A stretch of DNA of 64,000 nucleotides from Synanceia verrucosa (Eukaryota > Chordata > Actinopteri > Perciformes > Synanceiidae). Each line of letters starts with the position of its first letter. The first letter of the stretch is position 1. Shown here piece after piece: positions 1-12,200 of this stretch. Both the position numbers and the translations under genes were made by a program. Below the pieces are notes generated by a model, which worked only from the letters and a program-made list of their open reading frames with translations, was not told the DNA's origin and did not search any database. Where the stretch lies: positions 6,202,742 through 6,266,741 of the forward strand of contig CM056565.1 of NCBI GenBank assembly GCA_029721515.1, written 5' to 3'.

Positions 1-109
1 AAATAATGGGAAATAACTAAAAGGGTTAGGGTGAATTTCCTTAAGAATGGTTGTTTCATGGAGTCTGGTGGCTTTGAAGAGGGCGATATAAACGCTGCAA
101 AGTTTCCTG

Positions 110-214
110 GAAAGGGCTGTCTCATGGCGAGGTAAATTGTCAATATATATATATATATATATATAGATAATATAGAATATTTTCACCATGACCTCGCTAT
201 TAGACAGCCCTTTC
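110..214. repeat. foldback: 24-bp inverted arms around an AT microsatellite
   Basis: Arms at 110-133 and 191-214 are reverse complements at 22 of 24 positions (GAAAGGGCTGTCT core is perfect). The loop contains an AT dinucleotide run at about 143-164. Resembles the hairpin of a small foldback element; no flanking target duplication was identified. Confidence 0.7.
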
Positions 215-331
215 TGATGGGAAACCGCTTTCTTCCAAGTCACAAGACTCCTTTGACAAAAACAGTCATTTTGCCTCGCAGAGCACAGGAGCTGCATCAG
301 TTAATGTGTTTGTGTTACTGTCTGAACCAAC

Positions 332-577
332 ATGGCATCAACACAATGCTTTACTGTCATGCTGGTGCTGCTATGCTGCTCTCTATGGATAAGGACAGGC
401 CTACTCAGTGATCACATCTACTTTCTACTGCTGCTAAGAAGGAGCATGACCAGACCAGAAGAGCTGGAAAGCAAAAACAAGACTAGGAGCGGTGAGCACA
501 GTCCAAACTGTACATGTCCCTCTGGCAGGAAAACCAGGGACTCCAATTTGGGAAGTGTAGCTAACCAAAATTGTTAG
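332..577 (+). CDS. unrecognised ORF with signal-peptide-like N-terminus (weak)
   Basis: An 81-codon ORF with a good start context (AAC-ATG-G). The first 25 residues (MASTQCFTVMLVLLCCSLW...) look like a cleavable signal peptide, and a possible splice donor (AGCG|gtgagc) lies near position 490. I do not recognise the family. It could be the first exon of a secreted protein gene or a chance ORF. Confidence 0.15.
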   Translation: MASTQCFTVMLVLLCCSLWIRTGLLSDHIYFLLLLRRSMTRPEELESKNKTRSGEHSPNCTCPSGRKTRDSNLGSVANQNC

Positions 578-2540
578 TGGAGGATGTCATTGTATTTGAT
601 GGAAAACCAGTGTGTTTATACATGTTTTTGTGTGTGACAGATAGAGGGGCAGGAGGTGAAACCAGACTGTAGTGGAGTGTGTCTGTGCAGAGCTCAGGAG
701 CTCCAGCTCAGCTCACAGCTTGTTACGCTGGACTGTCTGCTCAACTTGTCCCACCCACAGACAAGATGCAGCCGCTGTTCAAATGTGTGCTTCACTGCTT
801 GCTTCTACTCACATCCCATTTGTGAGTCTCTTTACTAGCCGGCGCCTGCACAATCCTCCTCTTGCAAGCTTTCTCATGATACATCCTCTGATGCATGAAT
901 GTCAGTGGTGCCTCACAGGGAATGCCATTTATGTCCAATAACAGAAAACAAACAGTGAGTCTCCCCTAGCAGCCTCCTCCAGGGAGTTGAGAGTCAGTAG
1001 GCTACATGTGTAGGGTTTATTTGAATAACTTCCTGTCATGGGGAGAGCTCTTTAAATACAAACATTAGCATTATGTTGGTTTTCTCTCAGAGGAGACGGG
1101 TAAAAAGAGAGAAATGGAATGAGGTGTCAGGTGGGCTGTGTGGGATCTGACCACTGAGACTATAAAAAGAGTGAGACTTCCCAGAGGACCTGCAGTCCCA
1201 CAGGAATCAACATCCGCCGGCCTAATCTCTGACCTCCATCACAATCACTCCTCCTCTCTTTTTCCTCTCCTCCATCTCCCAGTATACCTGCAGCAGGAAA
1301 CATGCAGATTGCATGATAGATAGAGAGCTCTTCCAATGGTATCATGACATGACAAATTATCAAGGTTAATTATCTGTCTGTGCCAGATGGTGTGACAGCT
1401 CATTAAAGCTTTACTACGAGGCGCCATAGTCTGCTGCTGTCCCCTCCTTTCTCTGAGCTGTGAGGGGCAACATCCCTGAGATGAGCTGAACGTGATCAGA
1501 CAGGCACCATCAAGACACGAAGCAGGTACAAACTCACGTTCATGACTGAGCATGCTAAGAGAGGTGCTTTTTCACCACTATTAGCTGTTACTTCACTTTT
1601 TGCTGTTCTTTTCCCACAAAGAACTGATGAAAACAACGATTGTATAAGCATCTGGAATAGAAAACTTTCTGGTTGGTAAAGGATAGCAGCACCATCTAAT
1701 AATTACTTTTTGATTTAAAGCTGAATTATTCTGGCAAAGTGTTTATGAAGTAGCTAATGTCCTTGTCATTGCAGCTCCAGAGTGCACTACATCAGCACGT
1801 GTTGAGACAGTTGTGTGCTGTACAAAAGTGACAGAGAGCAAAGTGGTGAAAACTTTCTTTCCACAGAGGAACTTGGATGGTAAAAGCTAAATCGTAGCTG
1901 AAGTAAAGCACAGTTTCAGAGGATGAATGGTCAGAGAAGCAGCATAATTGGAAAGGCAAACATCTGCAGAGGCATTTATTTATACTAGATACATGTGTGG
2001 GGTTGCTCCCCTAGAGCCAGTGAAGACAGTATTGAGTGTAGTGTTGGTGAATGCAGCCCTGGGCCTGACTCCTCCCTCAACTAATTCCCTAATTAGAGGC
2101 AGATTATAAGGCACCTGTTGGCTCTGCTCATAATTTAGGCCCCTGTCATATGCTGGCAGTGTCACAGGTATGCAGTTAAGTGATCACTTAACATGCTTTT
2201 TACATAGCATGCTTATTGACTGTCTGCAGCTTTGATCTGATGTATTGTCTGAGCACATTGTGTGTTACACTCCCACTGTTGCCCTGCTACCTACCTGTCT
2301 TTGTAAGTGTGTGAATCTCCCATACCAGAGGTTGGGAGGAGCCATATCCAAGATTTCCCATTGTATGACCAAACTGACTGTTTTTATTATTTCAGTGATG
2401 CAGTGTGCCATATTCCTGGGATTGCACTCTTTTTGCTGTGAGAAATGCTGTGTTGTCCTTCAGGTGAGTAAGCAGCAGAATCTCCTCAGTGTAGTCTGTC
2501 TCTATTTTGGCTGTTACTCACCTAAAGTAGCATTATTTCC

Positions 2541-2902
2541 ATCCATCCATCCATTATCTACCGCTTATCCTCATAGGGTCGCAGGGGGGCTGGAGTCTAT
2601 TCCAGCTGTCTTAGGGTGAAAGGCAGGGTACACCCTGGACAAGTCTCCAGTTCATCACAGGACACATAGAGACAGACAACCATTCACACTCACATTCACA
2701 CCTACGGTCAATTTAAATTAACCAATTAACCTAATCCCCATGCATGTTTTTGGATGGTGGGAGGAAGCCGGAGTACCCAGAGAGAACCCATGAAGACACG
2801 GGGAGAACATGCAAACTCCACACAGAAAGGCCCCGGGCCCGGGATTCGAACCCGGTACCTTCTTGCTGTGAGGCAACAGTGCTAACAACTACACCCACAC
2901 CC
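2541..2902 (-). mobile_element. tRNA-derived SINE, copy 1
   Basis: Reading the minus strand, the element begins with a tRNA-like head: an A-box-like TAGTTGTTAGCAC and a B box GGTTCGAATCC. A body common in fish genomes follows, then an ATGG-type tail (CCATCCATCCAT on plus). It is flanked by a perfect 12-bp target duplication, AGCATTATTTCC, at 2529-2540 and 2903-2914, so this is a complete retroposed insertion. Confidence 0.88.
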
Positions 2903-2914
2903 AGCATTATTTCC

Positions 2915-4052
2915 CTTCTATAAATCATTTACTATGTGTTCAATGTTGATTTCTGTCAATGGTTTTATCTGTGGCAAGCAGATAAACTGGGGTTCTTCAA
3001 AAAAGTAACTTAAATCATTGAAGATGTGTTTCAGGGATGACTCTTTTGTCTCTTGTCAGTTCAGCTGTGCACATCCACTGTGGCAGAAATCACTACACTG
3101 TCATGCAAAGGTTAAAAAAAACATTTTCCTCATGACATTAAACATGTTGCCTTTTACTATACGACTCTCCATGACAGGCAGTGCATACACACACTTCTCA
3201 CAGGTGATTGTTGTGATGGCTGAAAAAACATCTGCTCTACTGTGTCTTTGCATGTTGGTATTTATTAGTGGTCTGCTGCCTGGAATGTAGCTAGTTTTGC
3301 TCAAAGACTATTTGAGAAGTTACTGCATTCCTGCTTGTTTGCCATGTTGGTTATAAGAGGTTTGTATTCGTTTCCAAATGGCAAACGGTAACTTTACATT
3401 GTCTTTGTGTTTAAAGTTACCATAATCAGTGATCCCCTCAGCTTCATGAAGGCTTTTAGTTTCACAGTGAGGACCTCTCTCCTAAAAAGCTCAAAAATGA
3501 GTTAATATCATTTGTAAAATGTCTAAGAAATAGTTAATGTTCACAATCCCTCCTCTATAGGTACACTGTGTCTAATATTTCAGAAACTCCTTCCTGCAGT
3601 ACCTCGGTCACAGATGCTTGTGTTTGTCTGGAATGAAACCTGTCCTGCAGTTGTTCAGCTCCACTCTGCTGACAGTCAGGGAGGCCTGACTCAAAGAGGA
3701 AGTGTCTCAGCTCATTTGAATGAGGTCACACATTTTCTCTAAAAGAGGAAGTGTCAGTATTCAGACTGAAAAGTTACTATCCTCACCCGTCTGTTCCATC
3801 TGACAGCGTTTAGTAATGGTGCATGAGTCCCAAAATCCAAATGAGACTGGTGAAAGACGTCTCTATGTGAAGAGGCATGCACTTTACCAACAGAGCTCTC
3901 TCCATTAATCTACCATTGCTCTGCTTTGCTTTATTATGCTGTGGACTGATGAACGGAAGAGGTGCTGACAGAGAGGAGTCATCTGTCCCTCATTAAAAAT
4001 GATCGCAGAGCCAGACAGTACTGGAAACAGCAGTCCTCATCCAGACAGGCAT

Positions 4053-4093
<41 letters not shown>

Positions 4094-5047
4094 GAAAAGT
4101 CTCCCCTGGGAGCCCAGATCAAGGATGACTCCCTGCTTGTCATGGCAACTTCTAGCACAGAAAGACATGTGAGAGACGCTTCGTTGTTATGAAACTTGAA
4201 TAGAATGTGCTAACAGGACCTGGGCTCTGTCTTACAGGAGTCAGTGTGTAACTTGCATCCTGCATTGGCTATTATCAACATTAAACCACCCGTATGGTGA
4301 TTTTTGCAATTTTCTAGGACAGCAAATGTGGTGCAGATGTTAATTAGTTGTACTGTACATTATGAGGCTAAAGCTGACTGCCATTTACATACAATTTGTC
4401 TGTATTTAATGTGCCTACCAACCTACAAACTATGAAAGTTTGCTTAGCTCGAAAACTAAACTTTGACTAAACTTTGCAAAGTTGTACTATATTTTTCTCA
4501 TTAGCCAATCAGAGCAGACTGAGCTTTTAATGAAGGGTGACTACAGGTAAATTCAGTGTGAATACGAGTAAACTCAGACAGAAGTGAGAATTTAGCTGCT
4601 GCCGGTCGCAGCAATCAGCTGTTTTCAGCAAGAAAGTGAAAAAACTCACTGTATGCTCCCTGCCCAGCACCAATTGACAAACGGACAATATTGGCTGCAA
4701 TTAGTCCCAAAGTGAATGACAACTGAAGCTCATATTAGAAGGACTGGGACAGGATATCTCATGCAGGGACATGGTGGAGCAAGGCGACCTAAACCTTACT
4801 GTATGTCAGCAGCTCCCAGCCCATTCATTCAGATCTTACCTTATTGCTTTGTGCTTCGCTTGCTGCTCTCTGTCCTCCCTTTGCCACTTTGTCTATTTCC
4901 CAAGTCACTGATTGGTAATTGGAGCTGTCCCACAGCAGTTTCTGTCGTTATTGTGCTCTGTCTGTTGTGATGAAGCTTGTTCATTGCTAATCTAAAGAAA
5001 AGCCCTTAATGGTTGTAATGGACAGATGACCCCAGTACATGATCCTC
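2915..5047. other. intergenic, no gene recognised
   Basis: AT-rich DNA with one CA microsatellite at 4055-4091. Short ORFs here lack domains or codon patterns that I can support as genes. Confidence 0.5.
4055..4091. repeat. (CA)n microsatellite
   Basis: Uninterrupted AC dinucleotide run of about 18 units. Confidence 0.95.
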
Positions 5048-5051
5048 TTAA

Positions 5052-5680
5052 CTCATTGAGTGTCAGCCGTTTTTTAAAACAGAAAGTGCCTTGTGCCAGC
5101 GTTTTTGGCCACTTTGAGTCATATTTTTAGACCCACAGAATATTTTGTACTATGACTCTAAAAACACTGAATAGCTCAAATGAAAGAAGAGACTCTCAAT
5201 TCATCATGAAAATAAATGTTTGTTTTAACTTGTTCCATTCTTGTTTTATCACAATATCATCCAACTGCAGCCACAAATGGGCGTTCTCATGCTGGTGGGG
5301 GTTCCTGTTTTCACTGAGTGACTGTAACCACAAACGGGCATTAAGGTTAGGAAATAAGAACATGGTAAGGGGATAGAAAAGTGCAAAGGAGGGAAGTCTC
5401 TGATGATTAGGTAAGAATCGGTGTTCTTGTGTTATGACGGGAATGCGCAGGCCGCTGCTGGACCCTCCTCTTTTATCAGAGGTAGAGGCCAGTTTCACCA
5501 AAAATTACACTTTTTTTCCAGATTCTGTTTGTTTTGCTCTCTAAATGTGATCGTCTTCACTTCCTGCTTTGAACTCTGTGGCGTATATTGTCTCTTTATG
5601 TCCTGACTACAAATCCCAGAAACCCAAAACTTACTCACAGGAGACTTTGACGTTGAAATACGTGAATGTCACTCAAAGAG
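5052..5680 (+). mobile_element. TTAA-flanked foldback element, copy 1 (with nested insertion)
   Basis: Bounded by TTAA at 5048-5051 and 5681-5684. The ends are inverted repeats: CTCATTGAGTG at the left and the reverse complement of CTCTTTGAGTG at the right. The body shares long stretches with three other elements in this window (ACAGAATATTTTGTACTATG type, ACTACAAATCCCAGAA type). TTAA targets are typical of piggyBac-like transposons, so this is probably a non-autonomous piggyBac-type MITE; the family name is not known to me. Confidence 0.75.
5252..5470. mobile_element. insertion nested in TTAA element copy 1
   Basis: About 219 bp absent from the equivalent place in the other three copies, flanked by an 8-bp direct repeat TTTTATCA (5244-5251 and 5471-5478). 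An 8-bp duplication suits a hAT-type insertion, but no clear terminal inverted repeats are visible. Confidence 0.6.
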
Positions 5681-5684
5681 TTAA

Positions 5685-7772
5685 CAGCCCAGTCTGTCCT
5701 CTGTGATGATCAGTGTGGAGACATGATTAGAAGAGGTAAAAGTGACGCTCCAGACAGTATAATTATTTTAAGTCTTTAAACCATCACTTCTTTAGGATAA
5801 TATCTTACTCTTTTTATAACTCAAATTGGTGATGGGAAACTTATTAACTTATTTTGAATGATACAGAAACAGATACACCTTCCAAAGCACCCAGCAGACC
5901 CACTTGTGAATGTGATAATCACTGATATTTATACCAGCAGCTGTGGTCTCATGTCAAAGCCCAAAGTTGTGAAAGCTCTGTACTTGTTGACAGTATTTCA
6001 TGCTAGAGTTAATTGCCGTAGATGACCTGTCAAACCAGCGGCCTCTGCCAGACACTGAGGAGATAGAAGGAGCCTTCAGACGCTGATCATCACTGCTATT
6101 AATAGCATTAGCAGACCTGAGGCATGCTGGGAGAGCTAACCCTGAATACAAAATTCAGTCCATCACCTGGACAGGAGAATAGCACTGACATTTATTATTC
6201 AGCATTATCTTGCCTTTGCCCGAGGACGCTTCAACAGTTGTATTTGTGTACTGCTGTCTCCACTGATCCTGCTTCTTAATCTATTCTAATGCTGATTTAT
6301 GGCTCTATGACTTTGACAAGGTGACTGAGAGATATTTCAGTGTTTGCTACACAAATCCAATGCATTTCATTGTTTATTTACCTTCATTACCAGGATGAGC
6401 TCAAAGCTGTGCGCTCGTGGCAAGAGAAAATGTTGGGCTTCTTTCAAAGAGCAAAAGCTGCACAGATTCATAGATATAGTTGATCATTTATGTGACCTCA
6501 AGTACTCAGTGAGGGCTTTGACTAAGGTGAGAAGATTTTAATAAGCAACTCTGGTGTGTCCAAAGACGGACCTGATTTCACAAAAGGAAGTCAACGTAGT
6601 CATTCTCTCTCTCTCTCTCTCTTTAATTCCAATCCATGTAGCATCTATATTAACTAACCGCTCTTTCAGGGCTGCTTGGCAGTGCTTTCACGTGGCACAG
6701 GCTGCTTCAGAGACCAGTGATGTGATTGTGGGCTGACTCGATTGTGGGTTGAATTCTGAGGCACACATACAGGAAATTATGCCACAGATGTCTGTCCCAC
6801 CTTAGGATTTTTAAAGAAGGTAACGCATGCTTTTTGTTGTAAAAGAAGTTTGCATTTTTTGAGCAATTATCCATTTAGTCTGTAAAAAGAAAAAAATAAT
6901 AGTGCATTACAAGTCACCAGAACCCCACAAATCTGCAATAGCTGATTTTTGAACACTGACATATTATCACTGATGATACAGCGAACTGCTTATTTACACA
7001 TACAGACATTACAATGCAGCATTATCCCTAATTTTTACTGCTGTCTGTGTCCACCTGATGAAATATCTGGCTCTTCACCTGTGTGGGCAGTGTACAGTGC
7101 ATTTTTAGAGCTAGAGTGACCAAAATAGGGAATAAAATGAATTAGCAGAAAGTTGTTATAAACAGTCTGTGAAACTGAAAGGAGCTGCAGATTCAGGCGA
7201 TAATTTTGTGTTGTGTGTTGCTAATATGGATTGTAGCCAGTTGTTCTCTCAGTCGTGAATGTTGTTTCTATCCTGCCCCTTTCCTCCAGCATGTGACCTG
7301 TGCATGTAACCATGCAGCACTGGGCTGCATATTCGACACACATCATCTGTGACTCAGGTAATCACTTCAGATGCAGCTTTTGATTCCTTGACAGACAGAC
7401 TGATTGACAGGCTGCATCTGCTTTGGGGAGAATGAATAGTGACAAGTGTAGAAAGTGGGTTGTCAAAGGTTGTGCAGCTTCATCACATCACAGCATTAAT
7501 GTGTTGATATAAATACTAACATGTTAATATACACTTTGAATTTAATGTCACTGTTTTTTTCCAGTTCGCTACACCAAAATATATGATCATAAATGCAAAC
7601 TTTACCAACCAGGATTCATTTGTTTCTAAGGACTGTGTCAGGAAAGAAAGAAAGAAGAAATATTAATAATCTTAAAAATATATTATTTGTAAGCAAAAGA
7701 AGACACCCTTGTAGTATGAGTACACTCATCAATGTCACAGCTTTACTTGATCTGCTATGACCGTTAGCTTAT
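5685..7772. other. intergenic, no gene recognised
   Basis: AT-rich sequence with a short CT run at about 6605-6623. No coding or RNA gene could be supported. Confidence 0.5.
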
Positions 7773-7945
7773 TGAATCAAATCAAATCAAATTTATTTAT
7801 ATAGCCCTTTACAATAACCAAAAGGTACCCAAAGTGCTTTACAGTGGAGCCAAAAACAGTACATACAGAAAACATATACATGAAACAGTACATAAGAACA
7901 TAGAAATTTAAAAGGGAAAGTGCCACAGAGCTGCAAAAGCCTTCC
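7773..7945. repeat. LINE-tail-like repeat with (ATCAA)n end
   Basis: Starts with AATCAAATCAAATC followed by TTTATTTATATAGCCCTTT, a sequence common as the 3' end of fish retroposons, then a body ending about 7945. Class inferred from the tail only. Confidence 0.5.
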
Positions 7946-8227
7946 AGTTATATAAATAACTATTTTAGCAACCTATGAGTAACTATGGCTTTAAGTATGA
8001 TTGTTTGTTTTGTACACATCTGCCGTTTGACCCCCAAAAAATATGTCTCTATCTGGAATAGTAAAGTTTACCTGAATTTATTCACATCCTTTTTAAAGCT
8101 TTGATTTGCAGATAGAAAATAAGCCTGTTTGAAGAAGCACATCACATGATGTGCTGTCAGATGTTGCACAAAACATATAACATATTTTTAAAAAATCAAA
8201 TAATTTTTGGAATGAAAACTTTATTTA

Positions 8228-9279
8228 GAATAGAATAGAATAGTTTTTTTATTCATCCCCCTTGGGGGGAAATTTACCTGCCACAGCAACAAAGACAAAA
8301 ACACAGACACAATAGTAATAATAATAAAATAGAATAGAATAGAATAAAAATATTTACATATTTACAATGAACTAAAATACAATGGAAAAATATATAGATA
8401 TATATACTTGTACAGATGAAACTGTTTAAAACACAATTATTATTGTGGCAGTGCAATTTTCAATTTTTTTGTGCAAAGTGGTAGTGTGATGACAATGACA
8501 ATAACAATGACAGTGATGGAGATGGAGATGAGTCCAGATTGTGTTTACATCAGCCAGTGATGCTGATGTTGTAAAGTTTTATTGCTGATGGTATGAATGA
8601 CCTGCGGTAGCGCTCCTTCTTGCAGGGTGGAAGTCTCAGTCTGCAGCTGAAGGAGCTGCTTAAAGCCTCCACAGTCCCATTTAGAGGGTGAGAGGGGTTG
8701 TCCATGATGGAGGTGAGCTTAGCTAACATCCTCCTCTCACCCACCTCCTCTATGGAGTCCAGGGAGCAGTCCAGGACAGAGCTGGCCCTCCTGACCAGCC
8801 TGTTCAGTCTCTTCCTGTCTTTCTCTGTGCTCCCTGCTCCCCAGCAGACCACTGCATAAAACACTGCAGACGCTACCACAGTGTCATAAAAGGTCCTCAG
8901 CAGAGTCCTGCAAACTCCAAAGGACCTCAGTCTCCTCAGCAGGTGGAGACGACTTTGGCCCTTCTTGTACAGGACATCTGTGTTGTGAGTCCAGTCTAGT
9001 TTATTGTTGAGGTGAACACCCAGGTACCTATAGCTCTCCACCTTTTCTATGTCCAGGCCCTGGATGTTCACGGGTGCTGTCTGGGGTGTCTTCCTCCTGC
9101 GGAAGTCAATGACCATCTCCTTGGTCTTACTGGCGTTGAGCTGAAGGTGGTTATGCTCACACCAGTCGACAAAGCCAGTGATGACGGTCCTGTACTCCCG
9201 ATCGTCCCCCTCAGACACACATCCAACAATAGCTGTGTCGTCGGAGAACTTCTGGAGGTGACAGCTCCCAGAGTTTATT
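8228..9279 (-). mobile_element. 5'-truncated LINE (CR1/L2/Rex1-like), reverse-transcriptase end
   Basis: On the minus strand an open frame from about 9279 to 8550 encodes the end of a non-LTR retrotransposon polymerase. It contains KFSDDTAIVG (the [FY]xDD catalytic box), LQLNASKTKEMVIDFRR, YRYLGVHLNNKLDW and KKERYRRSFIPSAI. The 3' UTR runs to an ATTCT-type tandem tail at about 8228-8243. The 5' part of the polymerase, the endonuclease and ORF1 are missing. TTTATTTA occurs at both ends (8220-8227 and right after 9275) and may be the target duplication or A/T-rich chance. Confidence 0.85.
8550..9218 (-). pseudogene. LINE reverse-transcriptase C-terminal fragment
   Basis: About 222 uninterrupted codons after the catalytic aspartates, with no stop codon or frameshift, so a fairly recent insertion. 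It has no start codon of its own (GTG at 9218 is internal to the frame, which continues upstream to about 9279). It lacks the fingers and most of the palm, so it cannot be an active polymerase. Confidence 0.8.
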
Positions 9280-12200
9280 TATTTTATTTATTGTTATGAA
9301 GTGAAAGTGAAGTTAATTGTAACATTCTGGTCACCTAAAAATGTCTTATTCAGCGTTTGCCTGTAGCTTCACCTTTCTGTGTGACTTCTGGTTGTAAGAA
9401 ACAACATGATAACAGCCTAAATGCAGAACTTGAGACGTCAAAACCACGGAAACCAGCGGTGACATCACAGTCACTATGTCCTCTTCTTATGCTCAGTCTA
9501 TGGTTAACAGTGTGACATTTATTATAAGAGTGGGGCCCTGAGCTGAAAGCCTGCAGCAGACGTGCAGTGGACTACAGAGGTTTCATTTTCAAACTTGACA
9601 TCACTTGAAGCAATTTAACACTTTCTGCACAGCTCTCCCTGCAGCTACAGCATTTTATACAATTGTTTTCATTTATGACCTGTAAACAGCTTGAATTTAC
9701 AACCTTTCAAACAGACATTAGTTCCAACCAGAAACAAAAACCATCACCTACCACTGACCAGTGAGCTGGGTGCAAACAAGGAGCACTGCTCTGGAAACCA
9801 ACTTCAAGATGGAGCCTTGAGCTTACCGAGTGGCACCGTAATGATGGAAAGCTGACACCCACAAAAGAAAATGGAAAGTACTGAAGCTCTGTATTTACAG
9901 CGAGAAACATTCCCTCTGCTACTGACATCTCACACCACTGCCAGTAATGAAGACACTTGCCTTGTAAATGATGTCTAATTAGAGTTGTTATATCACATAA
10001 AAAAAAAATCCTTACTTCTGTGTGGCATTAAGATAATTAACCCTCTGCTGCTCCACACTGATGCTCACCAGGTCAGATTTTAGGAAACATGTTTGATTTT
10101 ATTTTGTTTTTATGGCACAAAACAGGAGTTGGCTGCAGTTTCTCCAGCTGTCTTCCAGGGCATAATGAAGGTTAATCTATCCACCTATCACTTATCTCTT
10201 GAATGGGGAAATTACACAGATATACTGAATCCAATGCTCCAGTTCTCTCTGATGCTTAAAAACACTGCCTCTTTAATGCTGCATATGAGGGCTTGCCCTG
10301 CTATTTCAGGCATCATGAGAGAACTGTATTTAAAATATTGAGTTGGTATTAAGACAGCAGACGGTTCTCCCCTGACATAAAGCATTTCCCTTCCCTCTCA
10401 GGCTGACAGGCGGCGTGGCATCCTGCTGCGCCGGACTGTGAAATGATGTGCAGAGCTCCTGAACGAGGGAAGAGGTTTATTAACGGCCAGGAGGCTGGGT
10501 GGGGTTGACTTGCCACTTGGGCTGCTTGTCAGGTACAGCTGCTCCCAGACTGTTTTTGTTTTTGTTTTTTTTTGCCTCATGTCCCCTTGATTCAAAGTCA
10601 ATGGCAGCAGCAGCTGTCTGTCCCCAACCCTCTTTAAGCTGAGCGATTTCACAGCTCTCAGGAAAAGGTGACTTGTTTCTGTGAAGACGTGCAGTCAGCT
10701 CCCAGAGAATGCTCTGGGTCGTCTTAGATGGAGGCACGGTAGTTGTGTGATGCATCATGTGCAAGGTGGAGGGAAATATCTTCTTATTTTTATGCTCCAG
10801 AGGCCACAGCTCATTTCCCTCATGCAAATGAAAGCTGCAAGCAAATGCTGTTGGAAGGTTGACAGTGGTGCCGGGTGGAAAATGTTGTGTGACTGGTGCA
10901 GAGACCAGCACAGTTGCCCAGTGTGTGCCACTGAGGGGAAGAGGGAACGAGCCGTGTTGGGGTCGGGTGGGATTTCCTTTTCATGGGATTTTCCTTTCCT
11001 TTTGGAGGGGTTCTCTCAAAAATGATGTCACCACGAGCGAGTGCTGTGGCAAAACACTCACACACGATTAAAGAGAGCTCCAAACCCATGAATCAATACA
11101 GATGATGACTAATGACAGGCTCACTGACTGTGTGTGAGGCAGCGAGGACAGAGAATCGGTGGAAGCTGTGTTTGTAGCCCGAGTGTCCGCTGCTGTACTC
11201 TCTGTGCACAGTGAGGTCTGACTTCCAAAATAGATCTGAATATTGACGCAGAGGCAAAGACAGAAAGTGAGCAGCCACTTGTAGGCACTTAGCATCCAAG
11301 AACTTCATGTAGCCGGCTACCATCCTCCAGACAGCAGTTCTGGAAGTTATGTAAGCTCCAGATATAAATACACTTTTCTTTTCTTTTTTTTTGCTGTGAG
11401 AGAAGAGGCCAGCTGTGAGGGAGGACAGAATTGGAGCACCTTGTTCCATTTTATATTTTGTGCCCAATGAGGTCCCAGTCTAGCGCCTGTGGTCTCCAAC
11501 AGTAGAGCGTGCTGCGTACTGTAGGACTGTGAGGAAGTGCTGCAGTAGCCTTAGCTCAGGATAAAGTGATGGAAGGGAAATCTGGAGCATGGGTTTCCTA
11601 CTTGCATTGAGTTTGTCCCAAGTCAAGAATAACTGGGCACATTCATGAAACCTCTAGCACTTAAATTGTTGATTTCCCCTCAAGGTCAACTCTTCACAGG
11701 GCTCCACATTCATGAAGCATTTTAAACTTTATATTAGATAGAGGCAGACATCATGTTACACAGTTAAAGTGCAGTCCATGCAGCCAAGCAGGAAGAAACA
11801 AACCGAGATGTCATTCAAAATGTTTAAAACAAACAGGGAGAGCTGGATTTGATCAGAGGCCAGATTCACATGTGTGATAGTTTCACCTTTTCCAGGAAGT
11901 GACAGTTTTCCAGGAAGTTCAAGTACCAATGAGATCTTACTAAATGATATACGAGTGTTTGTGTACTGACTGATGCTGTGTTATATGAGCCGCACATTTT
12001 GCCAGAAAGTGAGCAGGGAAAGAGTGTTTTATGTGCTGCTGTTGTGATGCCATGCATCTTTAGTCAAAGCAGGTGGCTGGAAAGTGGAAAACAAAGAAAG
12101 TGAATTCACGTGGCTCCGTCACAAACTCTGGGTCTCAGTCACCAGGCCATCATGATGTCTCAGGAGAAGGAACGTTTACTGGAGAGCTAAAATATCAAAT

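Larger units (their letters stand above)
1..2528. other. upstream intergenic, mostly featureless
   Basis: No recognised gene. Holds a foldback at 110-214 around an AT repeat, and a possible signal-peptide-like ORF at 332-577. Several short ORFs show no recognisable domain. The rest is ordinary AT-rich non-coding DNA. Confidence 0.5.

Noticed and set aside
2835..2900. tRNA-like sequence with a GGTTCGAATCC B box
   Set aside because: It is the head of a SINE with target duplications; no cloverleaf with acceptor stem can be drawn, so not a tRNA gene.
10480..10911. 143-codon ORF on the minus strand upstream of the gene
   Set aside because: No recognisable domain, overlapped by an ORF of similar length on the other strand, no splice or promoter context.
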